Assembly: GCA_946811695.1 (NCBI GenBank)
Contig: OX328123.1
Span: 10,177,698 to 10,241,697 of the forward strand
Length of the DNA stretch: 64,000 bases
Source: Gonocerus acuteangulatus
Taxonomy: Eukaryota; Arthropoda; Insecta; Hemiptera; Coreidae
Reading direction: 5' to 3'
The notes beneath the pieces were generated by a model, which saw only the letters and a list, made by a program, of their open reading frames with translations, ran no database searches and was not told the origin of the DNA. The translations under genes were made by a program, and so were the position numbers. How positions within the stretch are numbered: the stretch's first letter is position 1; the number at the start of each line of letters is the position of its first letter. This document shows positions 54,480 to 64,000 of the stretch, in pieces.

Positions 54480-55716
54480 TAAACTAGGATTTAAATATTG
54501 TCAGTCCAAACATATGTACCTTAGACAATACGCAAATATTCCACACCGTTCAATTACAAATGTATTTAATCTTGTCTACAGAGAAATTACAGTTTTAAAT
54601 AGTTTTTGGGTACGTTAATGATCCCGTGAAACTACTTGGACAGGGTTTCGCAATTCCTTCTGGAGGCCCTTCTCTCTGTTCACACCGGAGTGGAAAAAAA
54701 CAAGCTTATTTGCAATCAATCATGGGCGTATATAAGGGGGAGAGTAAAAATATGTCATAAAAACCTTAAAAATAAATTAAATAAGATCACTTAGCTCAAA
54801 AAAAATAATTTTTTGGAGCGCAATATCGTTTATATTGGCTAAATATTCCAAGTTTTAGATTGTTAGTATTCCATACCCCCAAATGCCCTCCCCCACTAAA
54901 TTCTCCCAAAATATGACCACCATTTCTTTTATTCGAAAGAAAAGCCCTAACCTTGTTTGAAGTAAACTCATAACCTTAGATACGGAGGGATTTTCTATTT
55001 ATATGAAAGTAATAAATAGTGAAATGGGTTAAACACTTTTCCCAAACCTTAAAATTGTAAAATCAATACGATTGGAAAACCAATATAGTTATTTTTATCA
55101 CTAGTACCAAAAGTGGTTGTTTTCGTTGCGCGGTTGAGTTTAACGCGCGAGGCGTAGCCGAGCGCGGAAATTAGACCAAGCACCGAAAACACACTTTTGG
55201 TAGGTGTTATGAACAATACTTTTCATTATACTGCTCATACTTGAGTACATTAAAACCCTTTTATATTTCATTAATAACTTAAAGATACAGTAAAAGAAAT
55301 TAAATTGACACCTTTTTTTTTATTTGAAAAAAAAAAACAACATCTGTTTATTAACCTGTAATAGAAGAAAAGTACTTATACATTTACATTAATATTTATA
55401 GTACAATTCTGATTATTCATTATATTAAAACCTTTCTTTGGCATTGCCTTTTGGAATACAGATAACTTTTGATTAAAGGAATTATGTTGTATTGCACTTT
55501 AAACACACTACTTATTATAAGTAAACAAATATTAGAATGAATCACAGTATCTAAAAGTAACCTCCTTCAAACACATGTTTATTAGTAGCAGGTAAGGTTA
55601 GCGCACCAAAAAGAATTTTCGGGCTTAGGCCCGAAAAGTACTATTTTACGGACTCAAACCGAGTATTGAAAACACATGTTTTTTGATGCAGTATAATGAA
55701 AACATCATTTTTACTT
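54480..55716. other. AT-rich DNA with hairpins
   Basis: ACCAAAAGTGGTTGTTTTCG (55107) is inverted at 55183-55202. TTTTCATTATACTG (55217) is inverted at 55688-55701. A perfect hairpin TTTTCGGGC-TTAG-GCCCGAAAA occupies 55616-55637. These suggest a decayed TIR element of about 600 bp, but its ends are not defined. No gene was found. Confidence 0.4.
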
Positions 55717-56189
55717 TCATTGGACTATGGGGATCAGCTAAGCCATCAAATAGGAACATTATCCAACGTTTCCAATCCAAAGTCCTCCGTAAAATCCTCA
55801 ACGCTCCTTTCTACGTTTCAAACCTTACCATCCATCGAGAACACTGATACACCCTTTGTCTATGATTTAGCCAAATCCCGATTCCTGACCTTTTTCTCTA
55901 AACTCCCAGCCCACCCCAATCCTCTTGGCAGATCCCTCTCTTCCAATGTTATTCCTGATAATCCTCCTCGCCGCCTCCGCCGCCATTGGCCACGAGACAA
56001 CTTATTGCAAGAAATATTGTAAATAGTGTACATAGTTCAACCAATTTTATTGGGAGTAGCAGCAATGTCTGCCTTCTCCCCTCATCTCATCCAGTGTGTT
56101 GCCATTGTTAGATCAAATTTACTTATTGTACATATTTGTACAGATTGTAAATATCAATAAAGGTGATATTGAAAAAAAAATCATTGGAC
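55717..56189 (+). mobile_element. 5'-truncated jockey-like LINE with target duplication
   Basis: TCATTGGAC lies at 55717-55725 and 56181-56189. Between them is a LINE 3' end: a broken coding part (to 56022), a 3' UTR with TCAATAAAGG, and a short A tail (56172-56180). The 5' truncation and short duplication are typical of target-primed reverse transcription. Confidence 0.88.
55726..56022 (+). pseudogene. jockey-like LINE ORF2 C-terminus, frameshifted
   Basis: The first frame reads LWGSAKPSNRNIIQRFQSKV and LRKILNAPFYVSNLTIHREH. After a shift the second reads TPFVYDLAKSRFLTFFSKL, HPNPLGRSLSS and PPRRLRRHWPRDNLL, with the stop at 56020-56022. These motifs form the tail of jockey-clade ORF2 proteins downstream of the reverse transcriptase. 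The frameshift and the truncation make it dead. The same family is seen at 15.5 kb and 59.1 kb. Confidence 0.82.
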
Positions 56190-57189
56190 CAGAGAACAAC
56201 GGTTAAACATAGCATAATCATTTTTAAATATTATTGGCATACAAATCTGAACAAATTTTACTAAACTCAAAAGTTTTTTTTGTCTGTGGTCGCATCGCAG
56301 TTTTTGATTTTAGCCCTAGAAGTCTGTAGATTATTCAGAGGCGTATTTAGGAAATAATTTCGGTGGAGGGGGGCCGGGAGCACCGTGGTATTTCGGGGGT
56401 ATTGAATACTAAAACCTAGAACTTGAAATAGTGATCGTAGAAGTGATTAATTTATTTTTAATATTTTTATGACACATTTTTAGCGAATAAATCGAAATTT
56501 CGTTGGGGACAGCAGCCCTCTCTTATATACGCCCATGGGCCGATTCCGTTCTTAGTAGAAAGTGACCCAAGACATCACAACACTCTACGTGTGAGTCCAA
56601 TGAGGCATACCATCTGATTCTCTGGCTTATTGATACATATTGATGTATTTCGATTCTTCTTTTAATCATTGCACTGAAACATTAGTTTCACTTAGTTCCT
56701 TCCGAAGAAATGTACTTTCTTAAAGATTACAAAGGCTGATTAGATGCACAATTAATACAGCCAACTCATCGAATGCCCTAATTCTTTATTTAGAGATATC
56801 TCTCAAAAGACAGATACACTTGCTTCCTCATGGACCCTAGGTGGGGTCGGGATGTGGGTCAGGCAGGTTAGCCAATAGTAGACCTTGAAACTCCGGGCAG
56901 GCCCGGGAATCTGGAGCAGAAGGGTGTGGGTGGCGCCTTCCTGGGGGGGGGGGGGCTTTCTTGTTGTTTCACTGGAAGAAGAATAATAAAACCTAACCAA
57001 AAGATAAGTCTGAATGCGTGACATTCAAGAAGTAGCTCCCAAAAATACAATTGAATCCTAATATCCAAATTTCAGGAGCAAAGAGTACCGACATAACCAA
57101 TATTTAAAATTTTGTATATACAATTCTGTTTTAATGTATATTCTTTGAAAAAAGGGAGAAACCCCTGGGGGGAAAGTAAGGTGGCAACA
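56190..57189. other. AT-rich DNA, possible small MITE
   Basis: AGGCGTATTTAGG (56339) and ATATACGCCCATGGG (56526) are weakly inverted and could bound a 200-bp MITE; no target duplication is seen. A G-run lies at 56942-56954. The minus frames 56803-57068 cross it and are unlikely to be genes. Confidence 0.3.
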
Positions 57190-58600
57190 CTCAAATCTTC
57201 AATGCAGTTCAGCCAACGAACAGTTATAGAGAAAAATGTTCGAAACACAATTTTTGACTTCGTAACTTTATTGTTTGGGCTAGTTAGGAGGTCAACATAA
57301 TATAAATACCCATAAATTTGTATTCCAAACATTTCCATCGCTTGTGAAGAATGTTCACAAGCGATGGGACACAAGTGATCGTTCTTCAAGGAGAGGAGTT
57401 CTGTGCAGGTTAAGAATCGGCCATGATTATCTCTTCCTTAACCTATATCCACCTTCATGCAGCTGTGATATAGGAGAGTAATGATAGTGGAACATTTCTT
57501 ACTCTCATGCAGAAACTACAGTTCCTTGAGAAAATCAATTGGAATTGGATCTTCTCTTGAAAAAATTCTTGGCGACAAAGAAGAAGACGTACAAAAACTT
57601 TTTTGTTTTTTTAAGAAAGACAAATATGTATTCATAATTATAAATTTTATTTTTTTATTATTATTTAAAAAAAAAAAACAAATCCATTAAAATTATCATT
57701 ATTTAAAATTATTTATTATTAATATTTCTTAATGTATATTTGAATCATTTATCATAATTATTCTTATAAGGTATTAATGTAATATTATTTTCATTTATTC
57801 ATACATCAATTCATTACTTTTAATAAATCATATTATCATATGTTATTATTATATGTTCATTACCACTGTAGTATCAAATATGTTTTTTATTTATTTTCTT
57901 ACCATGGAATTGCCAATGGATAGAGGCAAAACAAGATAAATTAACATTTCCATCAATAACACTTCGTTGCCTAAATCGACAGTATTAGTCGACAGTTGTC
58001 GCCTTTAAATTAGTAAGTACGAAAATAAAAACTTGTTTCGTTTCTTGTTTTGCGATTTTCTCCAAAACGAAGCCAAAAACGAGCAAATCTGTAAAGGACT
58101 TTTTGTCTTAGTTTTTCGGTCCCATACACGCTCCTGAAATTTTGCCATTTAAAATCGGGACACCTTGTATATTATTGAAGGGAATGCAATGCTCTACAAA
58201 CCTATAAACGGGATTTATTTTTTGGGTTTATGGTTAGAGAGTTGTCCGGTCAAAAAGAGAAAAAGTGTGTTTTTCTTAATAATGACTGACATTCAAGAGC
58301 GGATATTTCGAAAACTGAACATATCTCGAAAATCTTGATTGAGTAAAACGTCTAGCAAATTTAATCAGTTTTCATTTGTTATAGAATAGTCATGTCGCTA
58401 GGACGCAGGGTTTCCGAGATATAAGTGAAAACCCGAAAATGGGACCTTCTACACTCCCCTCCCTCCGACTCAAAGGCTACGAGCGAGGACTTTTGATATG
58501 TTCACCTCCTAACTAATCCAAAGAAAGTTGTGGAGTCAAAAATTTTCTTCCAAGCATTTCCATCTGTTTTTGAGCATTCATTGCCTGGACTGATGGAAAC
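57190..58600. repeat. distant inverted repeat pair
   Basis: About 100 bp at 57195-57300, containing GGGCTAGTTAGGAGGTCAAC, is repeated inverted with divergence at 58497-58600 (TTCACCTCCTAACTAATCC). The 1.2 kb between is AT-rich and includes a perfect 14-bp hairpin at 57335-57367 (CCATCGCTTGTGAA and its complement) and GGGACACCTTGTA at 58158. This may be an old TIR element. The frames at 57072-57389 and 57481-57690 are not recognised. Confidence 0.4.
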
Positions 58601-59083
58601 CATTTTTTACTGCAAATAGGCAAGGTGTTATGTACTGTTATAAGATGCCAAATATAGTACCATACATTACCATACATTAGATAACAAGCAAACTCTTCCT
58701 TAATGCATCATTTCTATGGCGCGAGTATAGCTAACTCTTCCCCAAAGCCACCGGTTAGGGAGTGTTAAGAGGCTTTTTACTAAGAAGACAGCGGGAATTA
58801 TGAGCGGTTCTAGAAGCACAAAGCAATACTGAAAAGGAGTGAAAATCTCGGCGTATTCTCACAATAGGATTCCGAAGAAGGTTAAGGCGAGACCAAGACT
58901 TCTTAAATCGGCGCTACCATGACTGGAAGTGGCGCGCTTTTCTTCCAAGCTCAATGCAAGGTGCGCCTTTCGAAATGTCAAGGAAGAACAACCAGGAACC
59001 GGGGGACATCATAATTTCTCTAGGTTTCCCATCTTTAACCTTAGAAGAATTTCGTAACCTTTATGTGTTGCTTATTATTTTAA
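58601..59083. other. no recognisable feature
   Basis: No gene or repeat that I can assign. Confidence 0.4.
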
Positions 59084-59440
59084 TTTTGTGTAGATCAGAA
59101 CAAACTTACGATATACAAAACCATCATTCGACCCATATGGATATACGGACTCGAACTCTGGGGATCTGCAAAAACATCCAACATCAACAGAATACAGGCA
59201 TTCCAGTCAAAAGTCCTCCGTAAAATTGTAAATGCCCCTTTCTATGTATCCAACAAAACCTTACACAACGACCTTAACATTCCATTTGTCCTTGATCTTG
59301 CTAAAACCCGTTTCCAAATGTTCCACTCCAAATTGTCCTACCATCCTAATCCTGAAGGTTTATCCTTATATTCCCAATCCCACCCAGACAATCCTCCCAG
59401 GCGGCTTAAAAGACAGTGGCCCCGAGATAAACTAACATAG
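59084..59440 (+). pseudogene. jockey-like LINE ORF2 C-terminus, frame intact but 5'-truncated
   Basis: An open frame runs to a stop at 59438-59440. It holds LTIYKTIIRPIWIYGLELWG, SAKTSNINRIQAFQSKVLRK, APFYVSNKTLHNDLNIPFVL, DLAKTRFQMFHSKLSYHPNP and PPRRLKRQWPRD. The first block (Lys-Thr-Ile-x-Arg-Pro-x-Trp-x-Tyr-Gly, then Leu-Trp-Gly) is the conserved post-RT segment of jockey-clade LINEs. The frame has no disabling change over about 115 residues, so this is the best copy in the window. It has no endonuclease or RT catalytic part. Its 3' UTR runs to about 59640, ending AATAAACAAATTTTTGAATA. Confidence 0.87.
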
Positions 59441-59640
59441 CCGATCCTATTTTGATCATTAAAACGTTTGTTTACCCGCCTCAGGAAGTACCAACAATGG
59501 TTGGCTTCTTCCAAATACTTCATTATTTTTATTTTATTTTAATTTTACCGTTTTAATCAACTTGTATTTATTATCTGTGTCAACAAACTTGACGATTGTA
59601 CTATTGATTTATGTACAGATTTCAAATAAACAAATTTTTG

Positions 59641-60147
59641 AATATTTGAGATGGGGTCGTTGACCGCTGACGTTGCCAAAGGTTGTTTGTCGGGGTTCGG
59701 TCATAAGTGTTACTTAAGCATATTAACGCACAATCATAAACGTTTTTTGTTGGAATTTCGGGTTGACGGATTAAGCTAATTTCCTAGCTTTCTGGTTTGT
59801 TCTCTGTTTACCTCACCTTTTAATTTGATTTATTTTTTTTTTAATACTCCTCATTCGGGAAAAATATATGAAGCGAAATAAGGTCATTATTGGATTTAGC
59901 GCGCTTAAAAATATACAATTTAGCTAAACATCTAAAAAATACTTTAAGTTAAAGTTCAATAATTATCTCCATCGACAGTATAAATAAAATAATAAATAAT
60001 AAATAGGAAATGAGGATATAAATTATAAACCGGATAAATAGATGTAAGTTCCTTTCCTGAAGTCAGGCGTAACTGATTCCAAATTGAGCGATATCCATGA
60101 AGCGTAATGCCCGTGGGAGGTAGAACAGGTCAGGATTGATTCAGGAA
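59641..60147. other. no recognisable feature
   Basis: AT-rich spacer between the LINE and the pogo-like element. Confidence 0.4.
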
Positions 60148-61089
60148 TACAGTAGAACTTGGATAATTCGAACCCCTATGGACCGATAAAAAAAGTTCGA
60201 ATTATCCAAAATTCGAATTACAAAAGTTTTTGAAAATAAAAGGCTAAAAAATAGAATTTCATATTTTCACATTTTTTACTTTAAAAAATAAATCCATTTT
60301 ATTTAAAGAATGACAAACATTTCATGAATTGATTATTACGTACATAAGTAATACATAATTTATCAAAAAAGTAAAAATAAAAGTCTATTGTTTTGAAAAA
60401 AAGTCATTTTCATGGGCAAGAACCTTTTTCTTTATTTTTTAGGTAAGTTGATAAAGTGTTTGGAGGAATTCCTTGGCATTTTTAGATTTTTTTCTTTATT
60501 CCTTTTTCAACTTCTTTAATCGCAGCTGTTTTCTCTGACAAAATTAAAGTTTTATGACTGCTAGGCTTCGACATTTTAAATCAACAACTCACAGAACTAC
60601 ACTGTACATCAGAAATTCAAGACACAAACAATACAACAGATCTAGACACTGACTGACTTATAACTGAATAAGAAATGAAGACGGGAGGGATGTTGGGAGG
60701 GAATTCTAGGATAACACGACAGGATGGTGTACGTAACTACAACCCCTGGAAGAGAGGAAGCGCGACCCACCACTTTGCAGAACTCCTAGAGTCCAAGAAC
60801 TAGACTATGAGACCGCCGCGCTTCTTGTCCCGGAACCCCTACATCCGTATCTTACTATCATCCTTACCCGAGGGGAGAATATTTTCACAAGATTTAAGAT
60901 CGACCGCCTCTCTGGCTCTTCCCTGTGGAGGTTCAGACTCGTAAAGAATTCGATTTATCCCAAATTTTAATCGAATTAACCAAGATTTTTTTACATTGTT
61001 TATACCCTAAATTCTAGTGACCGAAAGAAATATTCGAATTAAAGACGATTTCGAATTATCGAAGTTTGAATTATCCATGTCCCACTGTA
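60148..61089 (-). mobile_element. pogo/Tigger-like element, internally deleted
   Basis: TA lies at 60148-60149 and 61088-61089. The ends CAGTAGAACTTGGATAATTC and, in reverse complement, CAGTGGGACATGGATAATTC are inverted repeats of the pogo/Tigger type. A transposase N-terminus is present inside on the minus strand. At 938 bp most of the transposase is gone. Confidence 0.87.
60400..60574 (-). pseudogene. pogo/Tigger-type transposase N-terminus (CENP-B-like HTH)
   Basis: From an ATG at 60572-60574 (minus) the frame reads MSKPSSHKTLILSEKTAAIK and EVEKGIKKK, then a stop, then GIPPNTLSTYLKNKEK. This is the start of the CENP-B N-terminal DNA-binding domain used by pogo-like transposases (Lys-x-x-x-Ile...Gly-Ile-Pro-x-x-Thr-Leu-Ser-Thr). 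Further frame damage follows. The DDE domain is missing. Confidence 0.75.
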
Positions 61090-62149
61090 CCTAGAGAATT
61101 CGACAGGAAGGGTTACGACCTCAGATACAGGAAGTAGGATCTACTACAGCAGTTAGTACTTAGCAGAATGCTATAGCAACCATCAGGGGAAATGCCAAGG
61201 TACTAAGGACTTTAAGGCAATATTATAGCAATGATTAGCAATTATTGGTTGTGGTGATTTAATTGGTAATGGTTTAATTAGCTTTGCCTGAAGTATTCCT
61301 CTTGTACGCTTATTACGAAGTGTGGATCTTTATCCAGAGAGCTTCCGCTGCACAATGGTCAAGAATCGGTAAAAAGCACTTAAAACCCATATTTTTGAAG
61401 TATTTTTCCCTACGTTCTCGCCCCAAATACGTGTTTATAACCTCCCTGGAAAGTCATACATTACGTATCAGGCGCCAACAATAATTTGAGGTGATATTTT
61501 CGAGAAACTATCGAACCGTGATAATATGTAAGTCCTATCCTTATTTGAAAAAAAAAAAATTCAGAGCCCACATTTATTTTAAAATTTTTGTACATAAATA
61601 GACCCATAATTTTATTGGCTTTTAATGTTTACCACTCACTACTAAATACGACTCTTTACCCCATCTGTATGAAAAAGAATTCTTTCCTTAGATGAAAAAT
61701 TAGAGTTGGATCGCGGATTTGGCAACTTTGCCCGCTCGTTGAATGTGTTTCGCGCTGTCAGTGTCGAAAACATCGTTTTAGGAAACAAATATTTATACAA
61801 TTTTTCGTAGAATTAGAATCTGCAATAGAAAATAAAAAAGGGATTATAAATTTCGGCAAAGAGAACCAAAGCCCAGTTCAAAAGAGCAGAGCTAACAATT
61901 ACTTGCTTGGAATTTCTTAGTAATTCTATAATTAACATAGGCCTATTTTAGACGAACTTTGTACTTGTTGATAGTTCTATTCCCTCTCACTAAGCTATCA
62001 TTCTGACAAGTGACAAGTACGCAGGTTAGTGTAAAAATGCCTGTAGTAAGGTATGTCCTGTAATGCAATAATAAGGATAAAAATCAATCTGCTCAATAAG
62101 GTTACTTACGAACAATACAATCGAATTCTCAAATATAACGGGATTTTTC
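61090..62149. other. no recognisable feature
   Basis: AT-rich sequence. The 66-residue frame 61284-61484 is not recognised. Confidence 0.4.
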
Positions 62150-62257
62150 CCCAAGGTCCAACATTGCCGTGGGACCGCTCCCCTGTGCGCCGGTGAAGCA
62201 GGAACCCACTATTTCCCGCATGAGTATCTAAGGCTTTCGCTACTAGGCTAGTGGGAG
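62150..62257 (-). mobile_element. SINE-C-like tRNA-derived fragment
   Basis: On the minus strand GGCCTCCCACTAGCCTAGTA gives an A-box-like part and AGTGGGTTCCTGCTTCACC a decayed B box. It lies head-to-tail with a SINE-A fragment. Confidence 0.5.
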
Positions 62258-62420
62258 GCCCTTGTACCCTTTAATAAATTAATTAAAGGCTGGGTTGGCC
62301 TAGGGACTGTCCGATCCACGAACGAAGACACTATAAGATAAATATCTTTATTGCATGCTCGGAATTTGAACTTAGGTCCTCCAGCATATTAGCTCAACCA
62401 CTGAGCTAACCGTGCTCCGG
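62258..62420 (-). mobile_element. SINE-A, 5' part
   Basis: On the minus strand the decayed head (GTTAGCTCAGTGGTTGAGC) and the first half of the body down to TTTAATTAATTTATTAAAGG are present. The 3' half is missing. Confidence 0.75.
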
Positions 62421-62511
62421 GATATCTCTCATCGGCTCCTGCGGTTTTCGACATCTGGTCAACAAACTTAGCGGGTTTCCACACTATGGAACGATGGAGG
62501 AAACGCATCTA

Positions 62512-62790
62512 AAAAAAAAAAAAAAAAACAATCCTGTAACGGACTAGAAGGCTTCGAGGGGTAGATACTACAGAGGTATCTTATTCATGACCATACGGCA
62601 CACTAGGGAGGTAGTGTGGTCATTACTATGCTCCGGCCGCCTGATATTCCACTTTGCTGCTTCGACTGCTAGAGTCATGAGCACCAAGGTACCCACTATT
62701 AAATTAATTACAGGCTGGGTTGGCCTAGGGACGGTCAGGGAGGCCGAATCCAACCCACGAACGAAGACACTAGAAGATAAAAATCTTTAG
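62512..62790 (-). mobile_element. SINE-A, 3' part with T tail
   Basis: The body from TCTAGTGTCTTCGTTCGTGG to CCGTTACAGGATTG is present on the minus strand, followed by a run of 18 T (the A-run at 62512-62529 on the plus strand). The tRNA-like head is missing. The tail is T in the sense direction. Confidence 0.82.
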
Positions 62791-63452
62791 AAACGCACTT
62801 AAAAGGTGTGTTTATAATGTAAATGATGCTTTAATAAAAATTCCATAATTCCATTCCAAGAGATGCCATATAAGGGAGATGGAAGCCTTCTCCCGTCCAT
62901 GTACCCGATCCTGGATAAAAGGTCAAGAACGACGGAGAATGACTGGAAGTAGAGAGAGGCAATTTAAGGCAGGTCGTGATCCGCAGAGGAGGTCTAACTA
63001 AGCTAAGGATGGCATTTGACGGTTCAACTCGTTGCATCAACACATCTACGCCGCTAGGGTTACTTGCAACATAGGCTGCGCCTTCTTCAATACTAGTCTC
63101 TCTTCGAGTAGATATTCCTCAAGAATAGGACAGGGAAATGGTGATTATAACCCTAGAATTACCCTCGGCAACTATGCAATTATATCTTGTTTCCACATAT
63201 TGTTGGTGTGATTTGGAAATATGAAGACAGAAACAAAGAATATTTTTGCTTCAATGGAACGTTGGTGGGTTGAATTGGGCTTTTGGGCAATCAATTTCTT
63301 GGTGGCACTAACGGGGGGGGGGGGGGGCTGAGAGCACCTAGGCATTTAGGGAGTAGGGAAAATTTTAAATATTTTAGTGTAAAATTATAGGTTTTATAGT
63401 CCTCTGGACACCTAGGAGACCAAGGTAAATGTAGAAAATATTTTTGGTACTT
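62791..63452. other. no recognisable feature
   Basis: Contains a G-run at 63311-63328. No gene was found; the minus frame 62831-63043 is not recognised. Confidence 0.4.
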
Positions 63453-63956
63453 TTATTAGCGTCAAAGCAGGTTAAAGAGTCGGGTCTCAGAGAACTGGAT
63501 CATCACCAGGCGACGGGATTATCAACGATTTGGGTTAACTAGAGTTATGATATCACCTTTAGCAAGTGAAAATGCGTAACACTTATATTAATAGCATAAT
63601 TGCTATGCGTTTCCGCTCGCTACGCTCGCTCAAGGTTATATCGAAACTCTAGTCAATGTAACTCGTTGATAATATAGATCAAGGATGGTTTTTCGTTGGA
63701 TAATGGACTGATATACAATATAGCATCGCTATATCGAAACAGACTCCTTCATTCAGCGGAAACGCATAGCAATTATGCTATTAACAACGCGTTTTTGCTT
63801 GCTAAAGGTTATATCAAAACTCTAGTTAACCCAAATCGTTGCTAATCCCGTCGCCATATTGGCCAAAACTGATTTGACTCCTTGATCCAGCTCTCTGACC
63901 CGGTGATGATCCAGTTCTCTGAGACCCGACTCTTTAACCTGCTTTGAAGCTAATAC
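63453..63956. mobile_element. 500-bp palindromic TIR element with TA duplication
   Basis: The element begins TTAGCGTCAAAGCAGG and ends CCTGCTTTGAAGCTAA, with TA flanks. The arms include AGAGTCGGGTCTCAGAGAAC and its complement. A second inner inverted pair carries CGATTTGGGTTAACTAGAG. It contains CGCTACGCTCGCTCAAG (63610), a motif shared with element J. No coding capacity is seen. Confidence 0.75.
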
Positions 63957-64000
63957 GTAAGTACCATATTTTTCATTGTTATGGGCTTTTTATACATGAA

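Noticed and set aside
1..64000. A multi-gene host system or operon
   Set aside because: No consecutive intact genes are present. All recognisable protein fragments are from transposable elements.

Overview
The window is eukaryotic, AT-rich, non-coding DNA, most likely from an arthropod and probably an insect. The evidence is the mix of mobile elements: tRNA-derived SINEs, jockey-like and RNase-H-type LINE tails, Penelope-like elements (PLEs) with hammerhead-like RNAs, mariner/Tc1/pogo, piggyBac, hAT and PIF/Harbinger relics, and DINE-1/Helentron-like elements carrying (TA)n tracts. One of these has the GCGGGCACAGCTAGT 3' end familiar from lepidopteran Lep1-type repeats, but that is not enough to name an order. 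I found no host protein-coding gene, rRNA gene or functional tRNA gene that I can support. Nearly every long open frame is a broken transposon gene or a translation of a tandem repeat.

Layout. 0-5 kb: SINE-A, a Lep1/Helentron 3' half, a 1.2-kb Helentron-like element (family E) and a SINE-B with target duplication. 5.1-7.3 kb: a TA-flanked TIR element filled with nested inverted repeats and PIF/Harbinger MITEs (family H). 7.9-9.05 kb: a second E element. 9.1-10.7 kb: a piggyBac-like relic. 11.6-15.8 kb: LINE tail, family D Helentron-like element, piggyBac MITE, hAT MITE and jockey scraps. 17.2-21.3 kb: (TA)n Helentron-like pieces, SINE-B, SINE-A and an H element. 22-23.4 kb: LINE tail, GC-rich minisatellite, inverted PLE endonuclease ends and a hammerhead-like motif. 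23.9-26.1 kb: two long-TIR elements (family J) sharing a short conserved reading frame. 26.66-34.35 kb: about 115 copies of a 64-bp repeat bounded by terminal inverted repeats. 35.3-36.2 kb: a K-family MITE, then SINE-B. 36.95-38.2 kb: a second D element. 38.5-40.5 kb: a PLE relic with three hammerhead-like motifs. 40.8-42.4 kb: SINE-A and a hAT MITE. 42.96-45.5 kb: Tc1-like ends and a Tc1-like transposase N-terminus whose DNA-binding region has grown into 25 copies of a 17-codon repeat. 45.7-46.0 kb: a large PLE palindrome. 46.2-49.9 kb: one E element inserted inside another. 51-54.5 kb: K-family MITEs and a mariner fossil. 55.7-59.6 kb: jockey-like LINE 3' ends. 60.15-61.1 kb: a pogo/Tigger-like element. 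62.1-64 kb: SINEs and a TA-flanked palindromic element.

Nothing here works as a pathway. The interest lies in transposon structure: a satellite growing inside a TIR element, a minisatellite growing in frame inside a transposase, compensatory changes in Helentron-like termini and in a SINE 3' hairpin, and repeated PLE hammerhead-like motifs. Family letters A to K are my own labels for this window.
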